Source: JABSSA01 sp039975755 (GTDB taxonomy: Bacteria > Pseudomonadota > Alphaproteobacteria > Rhodobacterales > Rhodobacteraceae). Taken from it: DNA of 64,000 nt. Both the position numbers and the translations under genes were made by a program. Each line of letters begins with the position of its first letter. Position 1 is the first letter of the stretch. The notes below the pieces were generated by a model. That model did not search any database and was not told the DNA's origin. It was given only the letters and a program-made list of their open reading frames with translations. Below are positions 60,618 through 64,000 of the stretch, piece by piece. The stretch covers positions 1-64,000 of the forward strand of contig JBDWGM010000062.1 in NCBI GenBank assembly GCA_039975755.1. The letters run 5' to 3'.

Positions 60618-61259
60618 ATGTTTGGATGGAAAAAACCGGGACGGCTTCATAGAAATTCCGAGATGACCCGCGCTATGAATGGGGTGACTTATGTCACCAA
60701 AGGTTTTGTCGCAGGAACGAAAATAGCGTGTCAATTGGGATGGCGCGCTGCGGACGCGCTGGCACCAGGCGACATGGTTTTCACATTCGACAATGATATG
60801 CAGCCAGTCATTGATGTTCGCCGAGAAACACATTGGATCGACGCTGATTTCATTCCCGTCGCGCATTGGCCAATTCTGGTGCCTGCAGCGGCTTTGGGAA
60901 ACCAGAACAGTATGCTTCTTATGGCTGATCAAGGGATCGTATTGGAAAGCGATTTGGCGGATGTTGAATATGATGATCCTTTTGCAGTCATCCGAGCAAA
61001 AGATCTTGTCGGATTGCGCGGAATAGAACGTAAAGCACCAAAAGCCCGGATTGAAATTGTCACTTTGGGATTCGCAGAAGAGCAAGTCATCTATGCACAG
61101 GGCGGGGCGTTGATCCACTGCCCGAAATCAACGACAATTGTTAGCGACATGGCATCTGGCTCAGGACCGCGATATACCGAACTTCCTAGACATTTGGCAG
61201 CATTGATTGTCGACGAAATTCAGGCCGAAGACGCATTATGTGCGCGTTTATCTGCCTGA
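60618..61259 (+). CDS. Hint-domain protein
   Basis: 213 aa from the ATG at 60618 (MFGWKKPGRL). GFVAGTKIACQLGWRAADAL and GDMVFTFDNDMQPVIDVRR are the start of a Hint (hedgehog/intein-like) domain of the kind found in Rhodobacterales adhesins and hypothetical proteins; HWPILVPAAALGN and the HC pair in GGALIHCPKS are later blocks. The N-terminal Cys nucleophile needed for splicing is not obvious, so autoprocessing is doubtful. No signal peptide. A TTG at 60597 would add seven residues. Confidence 0.75.
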   Translation: MFGWKKPGRLHRNSEMTRAMNGVTYVTKGFVAGTKIACQLGWRAADALAPGDMVFTFDNDMQPVIDVRRETHWIDADFIPVAHWPILVPAAALGNQNSMLLMADQGIVLESDLADVEYDDPFAVIRAKDLVGLRGIERKAPKARIEIVTLGFAEEQVIYAQGGALIHCPKSTTIVSDMASGSGPRYTELPRHLAALIVDEIQAEDALCARLSA

Positions 61260-61315
61260 AACAGACCAATAGGTCTGATGATACGGGCAAACTTGCACAA
61301 CTTACCCGGTTAACG

Positions 61316-61343
61316 AAAAAGGAGCCTAATCGGCCCCTTTTTT
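61316..61343. terminator. Bidirectional terminator before the FadJ-type gene
   Basis: AAAAAGGAGCC and GGCCCCTTTTTT form a stem with one mismatch around TAATC, with A and T runs on both sides. Confidence 0.75.
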
Positions 61344-61360
61344 ATTTATGTATCGCTTGT

Positions 61361-63559
61361 TTAGGCGGCTTGCGCTTCTGGTGCGAAGCGTTCGTAAAAG
61401 GTTTCGCCTTTTTCAGCCATGTCACGCAAAAGGGCAGGGCATTGGAACCGCACACCATATTTCGCTTCGAGTTGGTCGCACCGTTCGGCTGCGTATGCCG
61501 CTCCGATCATATCAAGCCAACTGAGCGGACCGCCTGACCAAGGTGCAAAGCCCCAACCAAGAATTGCACCAACATCGCCTTCGCGAATGTCCATCAGCAC
61601 GCCTTCTTCCAACGCCCGCACAGCTTCCAGAACTTGGCTGAACAACAAACGATGCTGGACTTCGGTGAGATCAGGCTGATCTTCGGACAACGGATATTTG
61701 TCGTTCAATCCACGCCAGATCAGCTGACGTTTGCCTTTTTCGTCGTATTCGTAAAACCCAGCCTTGGCCTTGCGTCCCAAACGGCCTTCTTCTTCCATCC
61801 AAAAAATCAGATCGTCTGACGGGCTTTCAGGATATGCGTTGCCCATTGCCGCCTTGGTCGCGCGGGCAATCTTAGCCCCAAGATCGATTGCTGTCTCATC
61901 CGTCAATTGCAGTGGGCCAAGCGGCATACCAACCAATTTGGCGGCATTTTCGATCAAGGCCGGCTCGACACCTTCGGTGACCATACGCGTGCCTTCGTTG
62001 ATGTAAGGAATGATGCAACGGTTGGCATAGAAGAACCGTGCGTCATTGACGACGATCGGCGTTTTGCGGATTTGACGAACGTAATCAAGCGCTTTGGCTA
62101 CTGCGCGGTCACCCGTTTCCTTACCTTTGATGATCTCGACCAACAGCATTTTTTCGACAGGCGAGAAGAAGTGGATGCCGATATATTGCTCGGGCCGCGA
62201 TGACGCTTTGGCTAGGTCCGAAATGGGCAGTGTCGAAGTGTTGGATGCAAAGATGCATGTCTCGGGAATGACGGCTTCGACGCGGGCGGTTATTTCAGCC
62301 TTTACCTTGGGATCTTCAAAGACGGCCTCAATGATAAGATCGCAGTCGGCAAGCTTTGCAACATCTGGTGTTGGTGTGATCAGCCCCAGCATCGCTTCGG
62401 CCTTCTCGGCGGTGACTTTGCCGCGTGATTTGCCTTTTTCTAGGTACGTTGCTGTATAATCCTTACCCCGGTCTGCTGCCTCTTGATCGCGGTCGATTAG
62501 GACAACTTCGATCCCGGCTTGTGCCGAGACGAGTGCAATGCCTGCGCCCATGAGGCCGGCCCCCAGCACACCCAGTTTTTTAACGCGTTGATCTTCCACA
62601 TCTTTAGGGCGCACAGCCCCTTTTTCCAGTGCTTCCTTATTCAGGAAAATTGACCGGATCATCGACGACGATGATGGATTCATCAAAACATTCGTAAACC
62701 AACGGGCTTCGATTTTCAGTGCCGTGTCGAAAGGAACAAGCGCGCCTTCGTATACAGCTGACAACAGTGCCTTGGCTGCTGGGTAAACCCCTTGGGTTTT
62801 GCCGTGAACCATCGCGGCTGCTCCAACGAAGGTCATGAAACCTGCTGGGTGATACGGTGCACCACCTGGCATTTTGTAACCCTTTTTGTCCCAAGGTTTG
62901 ACGATGTCAGCATCTGTAGCGCTCAACACCCATGCCTTGGCTGCGGCCAGTGGATCGTCCACAACCTCATCAACCAATTGGCCTTTCGCCTTATCGGGTC
63001 CGACCATCTTCCCTTCCAAAAGGAAAGACGACGCACCCATCGCGCCAAGCTTGCGGACCAAACGCGTGGTTCCACCAGCGCCTGGGAAAATGCCGACCAT
63101 GATTTCGGGTAAGCCGACTTTCGCTTTTGGATTGTTTGCTAAGAAAATGCGGTGCGTTGCCAAAGGCAGCTCTAGTCCAATCCCGGCTGCTGTGCCGGGC
63201 AGGGCGGCCGCGATTGGCTTACCGCCTTTTTGCGATTTGGGGTCCATTCCTGCCAATTCGATTTTGCGCAACAACGCGTGCATCTTCATGGTGCCTTCGA
63301 ACAGGCCTTTTGCAGGGTTGTCACCGGCATCTTCGCGCATTTTGGCAAGTAGGTTCAGATCCATACCGCCGGCAAACGATCCCTCTTTGCCCGAGGTGAT
63401 AACAATGCCTTTTACTGCGTCATCAGCAAGGGTCTCGTCGATTAACGCATCCAGAGTTTGAAGCCCGTCCAGTGACATGACGTTCATGGTCTTTCCGGGC
63501 ACATCCCAGGTGATAATAGCAACGCCGTCTGAGTCCCGGTCTAAAGTGAAGTCGGCCAT
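61361..63559 (-). CDS. fadJ: FadJ-type fused enoyl-CoA hydratase/3-hydroxyacyl-CoA dehydrogenase
   Basis: 732 aa. The N-terminal crotonase domain has VITSGKEGSFAGGMDLNLL and GIFPGAGGTTRLVRKLG with the oxyanion glycines. From about residue 330, KKLGVLGAGLMGAGIA begins the NAD-binding dehydrogenase domain, then IEAVFEDPKVK, SNTSTLPIS and HFFSPVEKMLLVEII with the catalytic His. The C-terminal domain follows. It carries out two steps of fatty acid beta-oxidation in the cytoplasm. No thiolase (fadA/fadI) is in the window. It starts 19 bases inside the next minus-strand gene. Confidence 0.95.
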   Translation of the reverse strand: MADFTLDRDSDGVAIITWDVPGKTMNVMSLDGLQTLDALIDETLADDAVKGIVITSGKEGSFAGGMDLNLLAKMREDAGDNPAKGLFEGTMKMHALLRKIELAGMDPKSQKGGKPIAAALPGTAAGIGLELPLATHRIFLANNPKAKVGLPEIMVGIFPGAGGTTRLVRKLGAMGASSFLLEGKMVGPDKAKGQLVDEVVDDPLAAAKAWVLSATDADIVKPWDKKGYKMPGGAPYHPAGFMTFVGAAAMVHGKTQGVYPAAKALLSAVYEGALVPFDTALKIEARWFTNVLMNPSSSSMIRSIFLNKEALEKGAVRPKDVEDQRVKKLGVLGAGLMGAGIALVSAQAGIEVVLIDRDQEAADRGKDYTATYLEKGKSRGKVTAEKAEAMLGLITPTPDVAKLADCDLIIEAVFEDPKVKAEITARVEAVIPETCIFASNTSTLPISDLAKASSRPEQYIGIHFFSPVEKMLLVEIIKGKETGDRAVAKALDYVRQIRKTPIVVNDARFFYANRCIIPYINEGTRMVTEGVEPALIENAAKLVGMPLGPLQLTDETAIDLGAKIARATKAAMGNAYPESPSDDLIFWMEEEGRLGRKAKAGFYEYDEKGKRQLIWRGLNDKYPLSEDQPDLTEVQHRLLFSQVLEAVRALEEGVLMDIREGDVGAILGWGFAPWSGGPLSWLDMIGAAYAAERCDQLEAKYGVRFQCPALLRDMAEKGETFYERFAPEAQAA

Positions 63560-64000
63560 GATTTGGTCCTTTCCTGAATTTCGCGGAGCGTCGGCAATTG
63601 ATTATTTGGCCGCGGCGTCTCCAAAGAATATGAATCGTCGTCGAGAGCATTGGTGACGGAAACGAGCCGCCATTCTGTGTTGTGTCGCTTCAAGAGCATT
63701 CTGGATTTTAGAGGTGGAGCAGATTGCTTCCCGTTTCTGTAAACGCGTGCTGTGTGGTACCCACAGATCAAGTCTGCTTGCAGAAACTCCGCTCGGTCAG
63801 CGGTCCGCACTAAATTGTCACCCCGTCGTCCGTCATATGATCCACTCAGATCATCAAACACTTGGGTTAAATCTTCAGGTCCTTTGACAATCAGATCTTT
63901 CGTTAGGCTGTGATAGCTGCACGGAAAGCAGTAAAGCGCGCAGAACGCGTCGAACTTTTTATCAGTGATCGTTTGCCCATAAGCGTCCAAGAACGCTTGG
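63541..64000 (-). CDS. NTF2/SnoaL-like small protein, start outside the window
   Basis: At least 152 codons; the frame is open to the right edge (reading AFLDAYGQTITDKKFDAF), so the true start lies beyond. The cone-fold pattern, helix then VFDDLSGSYDGRRGD, YHTARVYRNGKQS and WRLVSVTNAL, suggests the NTF2-like superfamily, as in SnoaL, but I cannot name a member. It overlaps the FadJ start by 19 bases and would be co-transcribed with it. Confidence 0.65.
   Translation of the reverse strand, partial: QAFLDAYGQTITDKKFDAFCALYCFPCSYHSLTKDLIVKGPEDLTQVFDDLSGSYDGRRGDNLVRTADRAEFLQADLICGYHTARVYRNGKQSAPPLKSRMLLKRHNTEWRLVSVTNALDDDSYSLETPRPNNQLPTLREIQERTKSWPTSL

Overview
The window looks like a chromosome segment of a marine Roseobacter-group alphaproteobacterium (Rhodobacterales). 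The evidence is the core gene set on the right: carB, glyA, a malic enzyme fused to a phosphotransacetylase domain, a propionyl-CoA synthetase behind TTTGCAAA boxes, a DmdB-like acyl-CoA ligase, a Hint-domain protein and a fused FadJ-type beta-oxidation enzyme. The genus cannot be fixed from the sequence alone.

Left third, accessory (1-27476). A serine tRNA gene (anticodon GCU, 27477-27566, minus strand) is an integration hotspot. Its 3' end is repeated twice to the left in the same orientation: a 63-base identical copy at 17196-17258 and a 14-base copy at 1493-1506. These repeats cut the region into two tandem elements. The right-end signature of an element-2-like element (1413-1439), just outside the leftmost repeat, suggests an older third element that has decayed; an IS110-family transposase runs off the left edge.

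Element 1 (1507-17195) carries a LysR-type regulator divergent from a tightly packed ten-gene operon (3446-13492), a MobV-type relaxase with a nearby hairpin that could be oriT, and a tyrosine integrase. The operon encodes a Nudix hydrolase, a Gfo/Idh/MocA dehydrogenase, a DegT-family aminotransferase, a fusion of a degenerate DegT pseudoenzyme to an intact DegT domain, an FAD oxidoreductase, two HAD phosphatases, an MFS exporter, a SAICAR-synthetase-like amide ligase and a nucleoside-deoxyribosyltransferase-like enzyme. Together these look like a complete small-molecule pathway with export, probably an amino-sugar, aminocyclitol or nucleoside-like product, on a mobilizable island. This is the most novel-looking part of the window.

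Element 2 (17259-27476) looks like a phage satellite: P4-type integrase, AlpA-like regulator, primase-helicase, an iteron-rich putative origin, small and large terminase subunits with four small unknown genes around them, and a trypsin-like protease on the opposite strand at the att-proximal end. No portal, capsid or tail gene is present.

Right part, core chromosome (27822-64000). In order: an MDR dehydrogenase, carB, a membrane protein, a lysozyme-like protein, a CFA-synthase-like methyltransferase, an alpha/beta hydrolase, an HD phosphohydrolase, pspA with a yiaA-like gene behind a triple-palindrome operator, a LacI regulator divergent from a PhyH dioxygenase, glyA, nadK, a three-gene SCO operon, prpE, maeB, the nucleoside salvage operon cdd-deoA-deoB-upp with a VOC/cupin gene in front, a SPOR protein, a degenerate M48-like membrane protein, a DmdB-like ligase, an EamA transporter, a sulfotransferase, a Hint-domain protein and a FadJ-type protein. 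Functional calls rest on motifs read by eye; no database search was possible.
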